In this document: positions 35,301 to 47,199 of the stretch, in pieces
Numbering within the stretch: position 1 is the first letter of the stretch
How the letters are laid out: every line of letters starts with the position of its first letter
Notes under the pieces: generated by a model
Seen by the model: only the letters and a program-made list of their open reading frames with translations
Told to the model about the DNA's origin: nothing
Database searches by the model: none
Made by a program: the position numbers and the translations under genes
Origin: Cryptomeria japonica
Lineage: Eukaryota > Streptophyta > Pinopsida > Cupressales > Cupressaceae
Length of the DNA: 58,000 bases
NCBI RefSeq assembly: GCF_030272615.1
Contig: NC_081413.1
Span: 602,644,709 to 602,702,708 of the forward strand
Reading direction: 5' to 3'

Positions 35301-36249
35301 AAAAATGATCGCAAGTAATTGTAAGAAAATGTTGCAGAAATTTATCTAAGCTTTTTTCTAGTCTTATGGAGAATACTCTGAGTTTTGTAATATTTTCTCA
35401 AAAGTAATATCAATATACAGACTAGAAATAGTGTATATACATAAATGTGCATAGCAGTCATAGGGCAAGTCATGTCAAATGTGCAACTCAATACAATAAA
35501 TAATCTTAGTTTGTAGCCCTATAGCATCATAATGTAGTCCTTGACCAAGTATGCATACAAGAAACATCTAGTTCTATTAAGGCACAAGCATCAAAGTCAG
35601 AGGTTATGACAACTAGTGAAAAACATCAAGAACAAAAAGTTTAGTCTCAAGAATTAGGAGTTGTAATAAAAAACCTTACAAGGATGAGGCATATTCATAA
35701 CTTTTGCAGTCCCGCCTTGGATATCAACACTAGAAGCAACTCATATTGTTCATGTACAGACAAGACAATATGGGAGTTCATTATACCCAGCAACTCGTGG
35801 TGTTGTTGTTCGTGTTGGCTCTGTTGGACCCTGCAATTAAGATTCAATATACATTATTCAATAAGATTAACTGTGCAACATAATGAAATATTGAAAAGTG
35901 TGTTACCTTGTTGAGCTTCGCTTGGTTTCGAGAATAGTTTAATATTCTCTACTTAACAGGGCCAGCCATGTGAAGGTGGAAGCTCATTTGGCCCCTCCCC
36001 CCCCGCCTAACATCACTCTAAATTCCCCATTAACATCTTATAACATTCATTCATTAATTCTTTCTACCATTAATAAAATATAGCATTCATTCATTAATAT
36101 CACGTAACGTTCATTAACACATAACATTGATTAACATTAATTAACACACAACATTCATCAATATTAATTAACACATATCATCCATAACCATTAATTAGTA
36201 CATAATTACATTCACTAACACATAAAAATCAGTCATTATCAAATAAGTT
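35301..36249. other. Convergent intergenic region within CACTA
   Basis: Between the 3' ends of the unknown plus-strand ORF and the minus-strand second gene. Contains a C-rich cctccccccccc tract near 35994 and a degenerate cattaacacataacattca array at 36040-36230 (units 20-35 bp). No gene. Confidence 0.5.
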
Positions 36250-38805
36250 AGATTACAATCATTTCTTTCTTTGTTTTTTCTTTGAAGCTATGAAAAGACT
36301 AAGTGGAACATCGGTCTCTTCATCATTTCCCCCCTCTGCAGATGTTCCGTCAACTGCTCATGATCTCAATGTATGCCTAGTCCTATACTGAGGACGAGGA
36401 CACTAAAGTGAAGGGGGGTCCTCTGCAATAACAAAGAAATGGGTTAAATTCAAAACAAAAAAATTATTATTGTTACAAGTATTTCATTAATTTAGAGAAC
36501 ATAATTGTTGTGCTCTTTACCTAATGGGGCCACATCATTTTGTGTAGCCTCAACCTCAACATGTTGAACACCACGGTCCTCTTCATCTGAGTGGGGAACA
36601 TCACGTTCTTTAGGTTGTGTACCCAGATCATGCTCCACTTGCTCACCACCGACTACATGCTCTAAAATATTAACAAGAAAGGTTACATTAATTACTACTC
36701 TAATTACAAATTAAGATGTTTAATTGTATTAATAGCTAAATAAATAAATTTGAATAGCAAATGAATACCTCCACTACTGGGATGCACATCCAGACCTTCA
36801 TGTGCAGGTGGTGTTTCACAATTAGCAGGTTGCATTCCAATGACATGCACATTGTTATCATTGCTTGTTTATTTAAAACAAATATAGTCTCTTTATGTTG
36901 GAACTCAACATCAATTAGATTATTGGTAAAGTATTCAATTTGAAACAACTTCCATTTACCATATTTACCTGTGTGACGGATGCACTAGAATGTTGTGTAT
37001 GCCCACTCAATTCTTGTAGCCAATCAGCCACGGCTGAATAGCCTTGCTGGTAATAATCGTGCAGCAAGTTTCATGTAACCACCAGAGTCGAGTTTGTGTT
37101 GCCCGTGCTTTTCTTGCCTTGCCTTGGTTTCCTTTGACGTGTCACTTAGTCTATAAAAAGTTTGAAATATGTTAGATTATATAAATATAAAGAGTAATTA
37201 ATTAGTATATAATTACATTCTTAATAGTATCCCGTACCTTCTTGTGGCATCTACTAGTGTATTTCCTTTTTTCCTTTCAATTCTCTCCTTGGCATCCAAA
37301 ATCAGGTCCTTCCACTCCCTCTCTGGAATCATGGGGGGATGCTCGTACTTTAGGTTCCTCTCCAAATGGGTCCTGTATTGGTCCCTCACATACTTTAGAT
37401 ATGTGCCAGCTTTTTCAAGGAGCTTGGTTTTGTCAAAGGTGTCATTTCCAAACCACTCAACCATTTGGTTTGTCAATTCATCTTTTAACCTTTTTTCTTG
37501 GTCATTCCACCTTTTAAAGCAAAAACAAACCTATTAGATTCAGAAATGAACTGAAGCTACATTTATTACACTTCAAGAAATGGATCAAAGGAAAAGTATT
37601 CTAGCAATGATATGAAATCAAAAGTGGATAAGGGTTAGTTCACATATGATGTACCACCTTTTACGTATGGTGGGCCTAAATATTTGCAATGCAATATCAC
37701 TAAGATGTTTATAGAAAATATCATTGCCTGCAAAAAATTCATGGGATCAATATTAATCCAAAACAAGTGATCATAAAGTAAATTACAATTAGAGTATATA
37801 TAATAATAATTTTAAAGTACCTGGAACCTTTTGTATCTTTAAGGGAAGCATTTATTCGTCGCTCACCACGAATGTGGCCTGCAATGTTCCAGTACTAGCA
37901 ATACGAGAAGATCCAAGAAATGATGCTATGTTATCAGCAGTAGTCACCTCTGGCACATCCTCACGTGCATCTCCTCCTGCAAAAAATGAATCCACTATGA
38001 AATGGCATTAGAATTCAAGAAAGAACGCTTGAAGGGAAATAAACACATGACAGAAGATAGAGCAAAAGAGGGATCTACCAACAGTGGGCGGGCCAATATG
38101 ACATGCACTAGAGGATGTCTGTATGCTACATGTTGCCGACATTGCAGTCGGCAATACAGGTGAGGGTGAGCTCTGATGAGGCAGCTTCGGCATTTGGACA
38201 GTAACATTGACAACACCTAAAGAATAATACATTAAATATATCAAACATTAAATATATGAAAAGTGCAAGAATTGTAAACAAGGATGAACCTTTATTTTGA
38301 AAATTGATAGTATCAAGTATGATGTGTTTTGGGTACTCAGAGTGATAAGCCAAGCAAGTGATAATACAATAAAATCATCATCACCTGATCCTGCAACAAC
38401 CTGATCGTAGGAATGACTTTCATGAGGGTGGATAAATTGCTGTAAAAACAATACGTACATATTTGAGTTAATGACATAAAAAGAGAATAAAATATAAACC
38501 ATTATTGAACTTTTGTTATAATTAAAGCTTTCATTACTGGTTACTTTCAAGTTTTCTGCTGTGTTATACAATAATTCCACCCTCTGTCGTATCTCATCAG
38601 TGGTAGGATGCACGGCTACCAAAGCAACAATCTCTTTTCTAATTTTTATAAGAGGCATTTTAAAGAATTTCACAAGGTCTGTGGGATCTTCAAGGTCATA
38701 ATTGCTTAGCCCTAATGATTCCACATCCATAGAAAGGTGCTCAGGTACTGCAACTCCCTTTCCCTTTCCCCAAACATCCGTCTGTGTCAAGAATATCATT
38801 AACAA
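36250..38805 (-). pseudogene. CACTA second gene, Transposase_24 (Ptta/En/Spm)-like, multi-exon
   Basis: Minus-strand exon-like pieces in order: 38805-38540 (DVWGKGKGVAVPEHLSMD, EIRQRVELLY), about 37980-37825 (GHIRGERRINASLKDTKG in one frame), about 37735-37640 (LSDIALQIFRPTIRKRW), 37515-37213 (WNDQEKRLKDELTNQMVEWF, then REWKDLILDAKERIERKKG), 37140-36965 (SDTSKETKARQEKHGQHKLD, SGGYMKLAARL), then Glu/Pro-rich exons to 36255. The W-x-x-L--...K-x-x-N-R...HxxGxxS layout is that of plant Transposase_24 proteins, the partner gene of CACTA transposases that binds subterminal repeats (family knowledge). Donor/acceptor signals such as agaag|gtacgg and tttttgcag|g are visible. At least one stop (in LFSRG, TGA, LATR) lies in a conserved exon. 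Exon boundaries are approximate. Confidence 0.55.
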
Positions 38806-39376
38806 TTACAAAATTAGTATAAATCACTAAAAAAAAGAACATAATAATGTAACAGTTTGCTTCTACCTAATTTGTACAATTAATGAGGTTTACCTGCTTG
38901 GTAGAAGTGTCGCAAGGTACATCTCTGTCTGCGATATGTGATGGATCCATGTCGGCTTGTGACAAAGAAAAAATATAAAAAATGTTAGCGAAATTACATC
39001 ATACACAACATGAACAACATGAACTTTGTAGACAAAAAGAGTACTAAATAATAAAAAGATGTTGTCATCAAAATCATTGTAAATTTTGTAATTCCTTACC
39101 TTTACTTTATGTAGACTATGCAGGATCCTCAACTAAATGGTCACATAAATAGTCACATAGCTAATAAACAATCCAATTTCCATAAATAAACACAGTTTAA
39201 AAATTGTCACATAAATAGTTACACCCCCTATCTCCATCTCCATATTAAAAGGTGCATCATGAATTAATTATGTAATGGCATTAGAATTCAAAATAGAATG
39301 AATTAATTATGTAAAAAAATTCTATCAAGAAGTCAATATTCAATAGATAATATACTAATCGCATTCCTCATACATT

Positions 39377-39404
39377 TCATTCCTCATCATCATGAACATC
39401 AAGG

Positions 39405-39447
<43 letters not shown>

Positions 39448-39620
39448 TATCATCATCATCATCGTCATCATCATCATCATCAACGTCTTCACCATCATCA
39501 TCACCATCATCACCATCACCGTCATCATCATCATCATCATCTTCTTCTTCTTCTTCTTCTTCGTCTTCTTCATCGTCATTGTGAAACTGTCGATCGTGAT
39601 CATCATCCACTTCATCTTCT
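39377..39620 (-). repeat. (TCA)n/(TCT)n tract coding an Asp/Glu tail
   Basis: On the minus strand GAT/GAC/GAA repeats encode about 75 acidic residues at the transposase C-terminus, up to DLDVHDDEE. The tract is an interrupted trinucleotide microsatellite. The opposite strand gives a spurious Ile/Phe-rich ORF. Confidence 0.9.
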
Positions 39621-42600
39621 ACTTCTTCGGTATCTTCTTCTTCCATCACATTATACTTTATCGGCCTTCCTCTTGGATCGTGTCTAACAATAAATGACCA
39701 ACCCGGTTTATGTGGAACCTCTGAGTAAAATACTTGCTCACATTGGCTTGGAAGAACATAGGGCTCATCCCCAACTGGTTCAAATGACCTTGTATTTAGC
39801 ATTATAAAACCATTATCATGTTCAATAACAGTTCTATCAGAATCATTTTTATTCAATCGTAGCCTGTACTATTTGACGACGAACAAAACTAATTTGAAGG
39901 AATTAAAGTCACACTCAATTATATCATCCAAAATGCCATAGTATCGATTTTGAGACTGTTGAGGATGCATGTCATTTCTCCATGAAATATTTGTCACCTC
40001 AAAGACTGTAGTGATGCCAGAATCACAAGTTTTCTTCATGTCATCCAACTTTTTTATGCGAAATTTATGACCATTGCAGCACATAGCGTTGTGGTGTTTG
40101 ACCTGCGATATGTCAAACATTAAAATTTATTGCATTGTGAGTTGATAAACATATGGGTGATTAATAAATTTATACGTACCTGTTTATCTCTTAAACCATA
40201 TGCTAAATCAATTTCCCTTTGCGTAACATTGGAATCTCCATTACGATGTGCTTCTTTAACCAATGAAGCCACACCTTCCCATGATAACGTGCATCCAGAA
40301 TGTTGACAACGTTCAATCCATACCATCATCCAATCAATATTGTTTGCAATATACAAATGTAGTGCATCCCACTCTCGACCAACTGTACAAAAAATAAATA
40401 GACGTCTTACAATCGATTTATTTTGAAGATTAAGAATTAATTAACTACAATAACATCTTATAATTACCTATCACTTTCCTCAATCTACCTTTCCCCGTCA
40501 AGTACTCCCCTTCGAATTTGTTAATGGTGTTGGGATCCCAAATGCAATCCACGTGGATCTTTGCTGCAAACTTAGGAAGATATTCAGAAATGTACACCAT
40601 AGTCTGGTATACCATATATCCCTCCACCATAGAACCCTCAGGATGTGCTCTTGGTCGAACCAAAGCCTTCAAAAATTTCAAGTGCCTCTCAACCATCCAC
40701 ATTGACCTAGTGTGTATAGGTCCACACAATTCAATCTCCTCAACTTGGTGTATGAGGTAGTGTTCTTGTGCATTGAAAAAAGCTGGAGGTAGACAGTTTT
40801 GCATTTCACACATTAAATGAGGAATTTTTCTCTTCCAATATTGTATATCATCTTTATGGATTTCTTTACATGACAACCACCTACAAGGTATTCAAGACGC
40901 AAAAAACTATATTACATAAGAAGTAAAACAAATCACAAATATAATATCTATACAACGAACTAAACAAATATCACTACTTACCTTATGTATTTTCCAAGAT
41001 CATATATGACTTGCTTGACATTATTGTTGAAGTTGTCTGGGAGAGATAGAGGTAGAACATACTGCAACAATTATAAAATTATCTTTTCATTTTTTTGTAA
41101 CATAATGAAAATTACATGTACGGTCAGTACTTAAATACATACTAAAAGCACAAGAAGATGAACTGCCTTAATGAAGGTATGCCAATCATGCGTTTTCATC
41201 CCTGGCCCAAATTCACTTTTCTTTGATATGAGATTGTTTATGTTTACAAAAAATCTTGTGGGAAATCTAATTTTTCGTATGACTTCTTTTATAGCATTGC
41301 TTTGCTGGTCCGTTAATAACCAAGGAAGCTCACTTATATTAATCTGGTCTTCATGTGGCTATTTGATTGAATGACATTTATCATTGCATGATTGGAATCC
41401 TGAATGTCACTACATATTTTGACAATTTTTTCTTTGTCACGCCTTCCATCCAATATTTTCCATAATGTCTCTGTTATATTCTTTCCAATATGCATACTAT
41501 CAAACAAATGAACAATTTGTAACTGCTCGTAGTAGGGCAACCTACTAAATTGTCAGGGATAACTTTTTATTCCCTTAGGAAGGTGGTTATTTATGCTTTC
41601 ACGACCTTCATGATCATCAATCACATCATCAGTAAACAAAACAAAATAGAAAAGATGTTTTATGACAAACCAATAGATGGAATGGCATTACCTTGATGAT
41701 TAATTCTATTATATTCCAACTTCCACAGGTGAGGTGTCATTCTTCGTGGCTTTGATGTATTCTCTTCTTTCCCATTGAAAAGATGTTTTTCAGTATTTTG
41801 ATACTTATGATTTTTGTGGAGAAAGTGCCTATACTCATCAAACACCTACTTTCCTAAACTTTTTGAATGACGAGATTTCATCTTTGGACCACAAATAGGA
41901 CATGCAAATTTTCCCTTTGTTTGAAGACCTACAAGATAATGTATAATTGGATTAAATATGATAATTTTTTGAATTATAATGTTCATGGACAACTTAAACA
42001 CTATAACATACCACAAAAATGTGTTAGCCCCGGGGCATCGTGTATTGTCCATAGAAGCATCGCACGGAATTGAAATTGTCTTTGTCCTATTGGTCTAGAG
42101 ACGTCATACATAGTGACACCATTCCATAACTCCAGCAACTCGTCGATAAGAGGCTCAATATATACATTCATATCTTTAACTTGGTACTTACCTAATTGAA
42201 TGAACAAAAACATTACATAATTATTATGACCATTTTACTGCAATATTTATAATTAAATTTAGACGACTATATTTAAATGATAAAATACCTGGAACAATCA
42301 TTGCCAACACTGTGTGCTCCCTCTTTATTGACATCCATGGAAGAATGTTATTGTTGATAACAAAAACAAGCCACATTGAGTAAACAGATCTCATCTCTCC
42401 AAATGGATTGACACCGTCCGTTGCCAATGAAAGCCTGAGATTACAAGGTTCTTCTTTAAAGTGTGGCCACTTTTCCTCTATGTCCATAAATGCTGAACCA
42501 TCCACAGGCATTCGAATAATGTCATCTCAACTTCTATTGCGTGCATGGTAATCCATAAAATGTGCCAAGCTAGTGCACTTGAATAATCGTTGCATACGTG

Positions 42601-43611
42601 GAATAATGGGAATATAGCGAAGAACCTTGTGAGGAACCCTTTTTGTTATTTGATCTGTTTGATATCTACTGATATGACATTCAGGGCATTCAGTTCGAAA
42701 TTCATGTTGTTTGTAATATATAATATGATCATTGGGACAAGCATCTATTGCTTGATACTCCATTCCAATATCTTTCATAACGGCAGATAATTCTTGGTAT
42801 GAGCGAGGTAGAATATTTGATGGTGGTAACAAAAACTCACCTATCAATCTACAACAACAAAATATAATTTGTTATAATAAAGAATATTAATGGTACAGCA
42901 TGATTCATAGTTTATTATGACATATATGGCATGCCTTAACATACGTGACATTGTTATGTTGGATAAACCATTCATAACCTTCAAGTTCACCAACAACAAT
43001 ACAGCGGAGAGAAGAGTTGCCTACGAGCCTTCATAAAGGGCCTCAGATGCCTTCTCAAGTAGAGGGACATCATGAACAACATCAAGGTCATCTTCATCAT
43101 CATGATCAGCTATGCGAGTACTAAATGAGTCATGGATCAATTTATTTGTACCATCATCTTCTATTGTGTTTTCTGGCTCATGATCATCATCTTCCATGGG
43201 ATCATTATCTTCATCTTCGATATTCACACCTCCATATTCATCCACTTCAAAAACCATATTCTCAGGGTTGTGTTGATCCATACCATGTGCTCTGGGGTGC
43301 TCGACCTATATAAAATTGATATACATAAATAAACCGTGATCATGATCTCATCATCACGTGATTTATTATGTATATAAATTGTCAAAACAATATAATGAAA
43401 AACTTACCAATGGATGATAATCATGTCCACCTTCAATGTGACCATGCAGCCTACAATGTTTCTTTGATGTTTTGATTAGAAGTCTTCTAGTCTTTAACCC
43501 CTTACAAATTTTGCATGGACAATAACATTTTCCATCACCTTTTCTTTTCAAGTTAGACCACAATCTAGCAATTGTCTCCTTATTTTCTTGTTCATTGATA
43601 TTGTCTGACAT
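39377..43611 (-). pseudogene. CACTA transposase (TNP2/TNPD type), broken
   Basis: Domains in order on the minus strand. Exon 1 (43611-43408): transposase-associated domain, MSDNINEQENKETIARLW, CYCPCKICKG. Exon 2 (43305-42935): acidic region, ALYEGS, TAG, ATLLSAVLLL. Exon 3 (42848-42289): KDIGMEYQAIDACPNDHIIY, CPECHISRYQ, TGA before DDIIRMPVDGSAF, then LRLSLATDGVNPFGEM with the first catalytic Asp. Exon 4 (42191-42012): VYIEPLIDELLELWNG, LLWTIHDAPG. Exon 5 (from 41928): FACPICGPKMKSRHS, TAG, VFDEYRHFL; then IVHLFDSMHIGKNITETLW (41540). 40876-40445: DUF4218 (GPIHTRSMWMVERHLKFLK). 40356-39869: DUF4216-type (ISWRNDM, YYGILDDIIECDF). Tail: poly-Asp/Glu. Stops at 43021, 42527, 41846, about 41580 and 39869 inactivate it. 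Domain order and content are those of autonomous CACTA elements. Confidence 0.85.
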
Positions 43612-45129
43612 GGTCTTTCTTCACAGGCAAGAAAATAGAAATTATTGTCTGACATGGTCTTTCCCTTAGGAGCTGGCAGATCCTACTTCCATACTTTAAT
43701 TCTATTTTCTCAAAAGACAATCCTAAAAATCCATGCATTGCAATCAACTTTTTACACCTTTGTTGGTTGTGGTGGCGTCACAGAGAGTTTACATCAATAA
43801 ATGAAGAACATGCCAATGCTTTTAATGCAGCAGTAGAAGTCTATCTCTTATTCAATATCTCTAGTGAAACCCCCATGATCTTTTGTTCGAGTAGAATTTG
43901 TTATATTCTAGAAAGGGTCTTGTCCTTTGTTGATGGGATATTCATCTACCTCAAGAAATAACTATTCTTTTCTCCAACAAGAAGTGGAACTAAATGAAGA
44001 TCTAGCATCATGAAATTAATCCTCAAAAGGATTACTATAGTTAGTTTTGGTAGATAATGATCTGGGTAAAATACTAATGTGGCTTTACGAAACATTATGT
44101 ACTAGCTTAGCATACTCTAACAACTTTGGTGCGACATGCTACATCCAATTATGTCTCCATCGGTATCTCTATTGTGTTTATGGATTGGGATTCAATGTAC
44201 TCTTTTTATACACAGATTTTACTTTCAACTGAGGAGGTTTGTGTGTACTTACTTGTCTTTCGATTGTATCCCTATTTCAAGAATTTCTTCTATCAACAAA
44301 TCATTTGTTGTAAGTTGTACAAGTGGAAGCTTGAACATGCCTTCCATGCTAGCCTTGTTGATACGTTCAACACCATCTTGTGCAACAAATCTTTAGAACT
44401 CCATTTTATTCGAATTGAAGAGTGAGTAGTAGGGACAATCTAGGACACTTACAGAGGTTTTGCAAGAGAGATAAATAGACCTAAATATTATGGCTTAATA
44501 ATGATCAATAGGTAAACAGATAAGAAACTCTCAATATCAAAATGACTTTCTCAATTGTCTTTACTATAAATGGATAGATCTGCTAATAATGGCTTTATGA
44601 CTGTATGTCAACTTTAGACTCAATCCAAGAAGAGCTATAACTAATATGTGATATCTAGATTTATGATCTCTATAATATAACAATCCCATAATTATGTTTC
44701 CACGCATCTATACCACAACACAAACATCATGCTAGTGTTCAGCCATAGCAATTGATATCCTAATTATAGAATGTGAAATATGCACATAATTATGAATAAA
44801 GATTAAGAAAAACAAAGAAAGATGCTTATTGCAAACATAAATGACTAATGGACAAGAATTGAATTCATTGTAGATAGTTTTGAATATCAAATTCACTTAT
44901 TTGTGTGCATTTAGTAACTCATGTACTTGTGGCCAACCATTTATCTCTTTCATAAATTAAACACTTATTAATAACATTAAATGGCTGAGTAATTATGTTT
45001 TAGTTGAAATTGAAAATAAAATATTTTATTTCAGGATAGCTCACACTATTACCCTATCATATTTTAGACTCTCAGTTTTGTTAGTAGTGGTTTGATGTCT
45101 TTGGAGCTGATCATTGGATTTCTTTAGTT
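43612..45129. other. CACTA right-hand interior without recognised gene
   Basis: Upstream of the transposase start (its promoter side). Includes a duplicated ttgtctgacatggtctttc at 43601-43620 and 43645-43664. Plus-strand frames of 60-99 codons near 43767-44425 match nothing I know. AT-rich to 45129. Confidence 0.4.
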
Positions 45130-45867
45130 ACGTTTGCTAGCCTACTCCTAGCCTGTGCCAAAATGGGAGCTTTGGAACAGGGTATGGACATCCATCAAAG
45201 CATAAAAGATAGAGGAATTTTGTCAGATGTAGTTGCAACTGCAAAAAATGAATTTGTTGAGAAGGCTTTAGAAACTTTCAAGCAAATGCAATCAGCAGGT
45301 GTAAAGCCAAATTCCACGACCATTGCTACTATCCTCCCTGCCTGTGCCAAAATGGGAGATTTGGAACAGGGTATGGACATTCATCGAAGCATAAAGGATA
45401 GAGAAATTTTGTCAGATGTTGTAGTTGTAACTGCCTTGGTAGACATGTATGCAAAATGTGGAAGCATAGACAAGGCATGTGAACTATTTGATAGAATGCC
45501 TGAAAGAAATGTTGTCTCGTGGACTGCAATGATTGCTAGATATGCACAAAATGGATTTGTCGAAAAGGCTTTAGACACTTTCAAGCAAATGAAATTGGAA
45601 GGCATAAAGCCAAATTCCACAACCTTTGCTAGCATCCTCCCTGCCTATGCAAAAATGGGAGCTTTGGAACAGGGTATGGACATCCATCAAAGCATAACGG
45701 ATAGAGGAATTTTGTTAGGTGTTGTACTTGCAAATGCCCTGCTTGACATGAATGCAAAATGTGGAAACATGGACAAGGCTCGTGAATTGTTTGATACGAT
45801 GCCGCAAAGAGATGTGATCTCATGTGAACAATCAACATGTGCGTATACGGGAGGAAGGGATTGCTGA
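45130..45867 (+). pseudogene. Captured PPR (PLS-class) gene fragment
   Basis: Pentatricopeptide repeats, which in plants bind organellar RNA: ACAKMGALEQGMDIHQSI, an abrupt junction SDVVATAKNEFVEKALETF, then VKPNSTTIATILPACAKMGD, ALVDMYAKCGSIDKACELF, RMPERNVVSWTAMIARYAQN, IKPNSTTFASILPAYAKMGA, ALLDMNAKCGNMDKARELF, ending at YTGGRDC and a stop. At the junction about 35 residues (the LVDMYAKCG...SWTAMI repeat) are missing in frame compared with the neighbouring units. No start with a targeting peptide and no E/DYW end, so it is a fragment. It lies on the strand opposite to the transposase, inside the CACTA near its right end. Confidence 0.85.
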
Positions 45868-46099
45868 TACAAAATTGAATGCTCACTCCTCAATCACAAT
45901 TCTATGGTTTTACGAGATTAAACTAGGACAATTAACCACCACATGTATATTTTTTGCAACATGAAATTAAAAACTAGGGCAATTTGAATCTACCTCCTGC
46001 ATGGGATTGCCTTCGACACGGGTTTGATGTTCTTGGGGGTTGAAGTCGCCACAGATGCCTACGTGGGATTGCAATTCACAAATGAATTCCCCGCCTCTT

Positions 46100-46327
46100 T
46101 TTTTATTTTGTAATGGCCACTATCGTCGGAATTACGACGAACTCGAGCACTTTTTTGAAAAAAAGAAAATTCTCATTGCTAATGCCTTCTTCGTCAAAAC
46201 CAAATGGGTAATTTTCGTCGGAATTACGACGAATGCAGGCATTTTTTCAAAAAAAATTCAAATTTGGCCACAATATACCTTCTCCGTCGGAAACCTTAGT
46301 TGAAAATCTAGTCCAAATGTATTAGTG
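46100..46327 (-). repeat. Right terminal inverted repeat and subterminal region
   Basis: Ends tattagtg (minus strand CACTAATACATTTGGACTAG). tcgtcggaattacgacgaa occurs at about 46128 and 46217, each followed by a ttttttgaaaaaaa run, plus ctccgtcggaaacc at 46283. Confidence 0.85.
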
Positions 46328-46330
46328 AGC

Positions 46331-47078
46331 CTAACTACAATTCAATGCTAAACTTGATGGGAAAATGATCTGACAAGGTGATGTCAACAAGGGGTAAAAT
46401 CGAAAGACATTGATTTTCCCCAAAGGCAAAAAAATATTGAGCCAAGATCATGGCTTTATAAAGGCACTTAAAAATCCTATCAGAGCCAACTTTGTAAGTA
46501 CATCAAGTGCCAGATACCCTAAGAAGGGTGACAATTGGTGTTAGGATTGAAAAGACCCAATTTATTGTGCATGTGAAACTAGGCTTCTCATTCACCAATT
46601 ATCCATGGAAAAGGAAAAATGCCATCTTTATCGAAGGCCACTTCAACCATATTAAAATCCCCACACATCACCCAAGTGGCAAGTGGCAAAGAATCAGCTA
46701 TCCATCATCATAAAGAGGATCACTCAACAACGTCAACGGGACCATAAACATTAATGATCCCAAAGGAATGATTGTCAACTAACATGAGAACCCACACCAC
46801 CCATTGAGTGGGACCCGACCCATGGTCAACTATAGAATAATTTTAGTGTGGCGAGAGGAGAGTAACAACACCTCCTCAACTAGCTTCGTGTTCTAAGTCA
46901 AAAACCAAGCCATTTGGCCAAATCACATGACATGCAACAACTAACATGAAAGTTGCAATTTAACTTCTTGAAGGAAGAAAACATCAATACTAGGATAAGT
47001 CTGTCTAATATCCAACATGGAATATTTCTTGGTGAGGTCAATAAGAACCCGTACATTCCACGAGAGAAAATTTATCAT
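46331..47078 (-). pseudogene. LINE ORF2 endonuclease (AP-EN) domain, broken
   Basis: From 47078 the minus strand reads MINFLSWNVRVLIDLTKK, VFFLQEVKLQ (metal-binding Glu in QE), then after several stops the LINE-like pieces GSLMFMVPLTLL and, in other frames, SVNDYSFGIINVYGP-like and CGDFNMVE-like sequence near 46640, and SDHFPIKFSIEL near 46360. SWNVRG, QEVKL, GDFN and SDH are the AP-endonuclease motifs of plant L1. The frame reaches the CACTA boundary and resumes at 29173 as CMHPSKT with one AGC target copy removed. Confidence 0.75.
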
Positions 47079-47199
47079 TCAAATTTGTGCATGTTGTCCT
47101 CATCCTCAAGAGAGGAGTATTTATTCTATAGAAAATATGAAGCAGGTTGAAAACTAGGGTAAGAATTACCTAGAAGCACCTTGTGTTTATCACAAACTT

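Larger units (their letters stand above)
29174..46327. mobile_element. CACTA (En/Spm-type) transposon, 17.15 kb
   Basis: Left end CACTAGTACATTCGGA, right end (minus strand) CACTAATACATTTGGA, flanked by the 3-bp duplication agc at 29171-29173 and 46328-46330. Near both ends lie subterminal repeats around tcgtcggaattacgacga (46128, 46217 right; ttcgtcataattccgacga at 29367 left). Contents: repeat array (29493-31260), unknown plus-strand ORF (31569-35300), Transposase_24-like gene (36250-38805, minus), TNP2-type transposase (39377-43611, minus), PPR fragment (45130-45867, plus). TIRs and duplication are intact but the transposase has several stops, so it is non-autonomous today. It lies inside a LINE. 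Confidence 0.92.

Noticed and set aside
39392-39697. Plus-strand ORF with long Ile and Phe runs (looks like a membrane protein)
   Set aside because: It is the antisense of the (TCA)n/(TCT)n tract that encodes the transposase acidic tail.
43767-44425. Small host gene in the CACTA right arm
   Set aside because: Overlapping frames of 60-99 codons without recognisable motifs, splice pattern or stable frame.
45195-45893. Several minus-strand ORFs of 60-85 codons
   Set aside because: They are antisense shadows of the PPR fragment.
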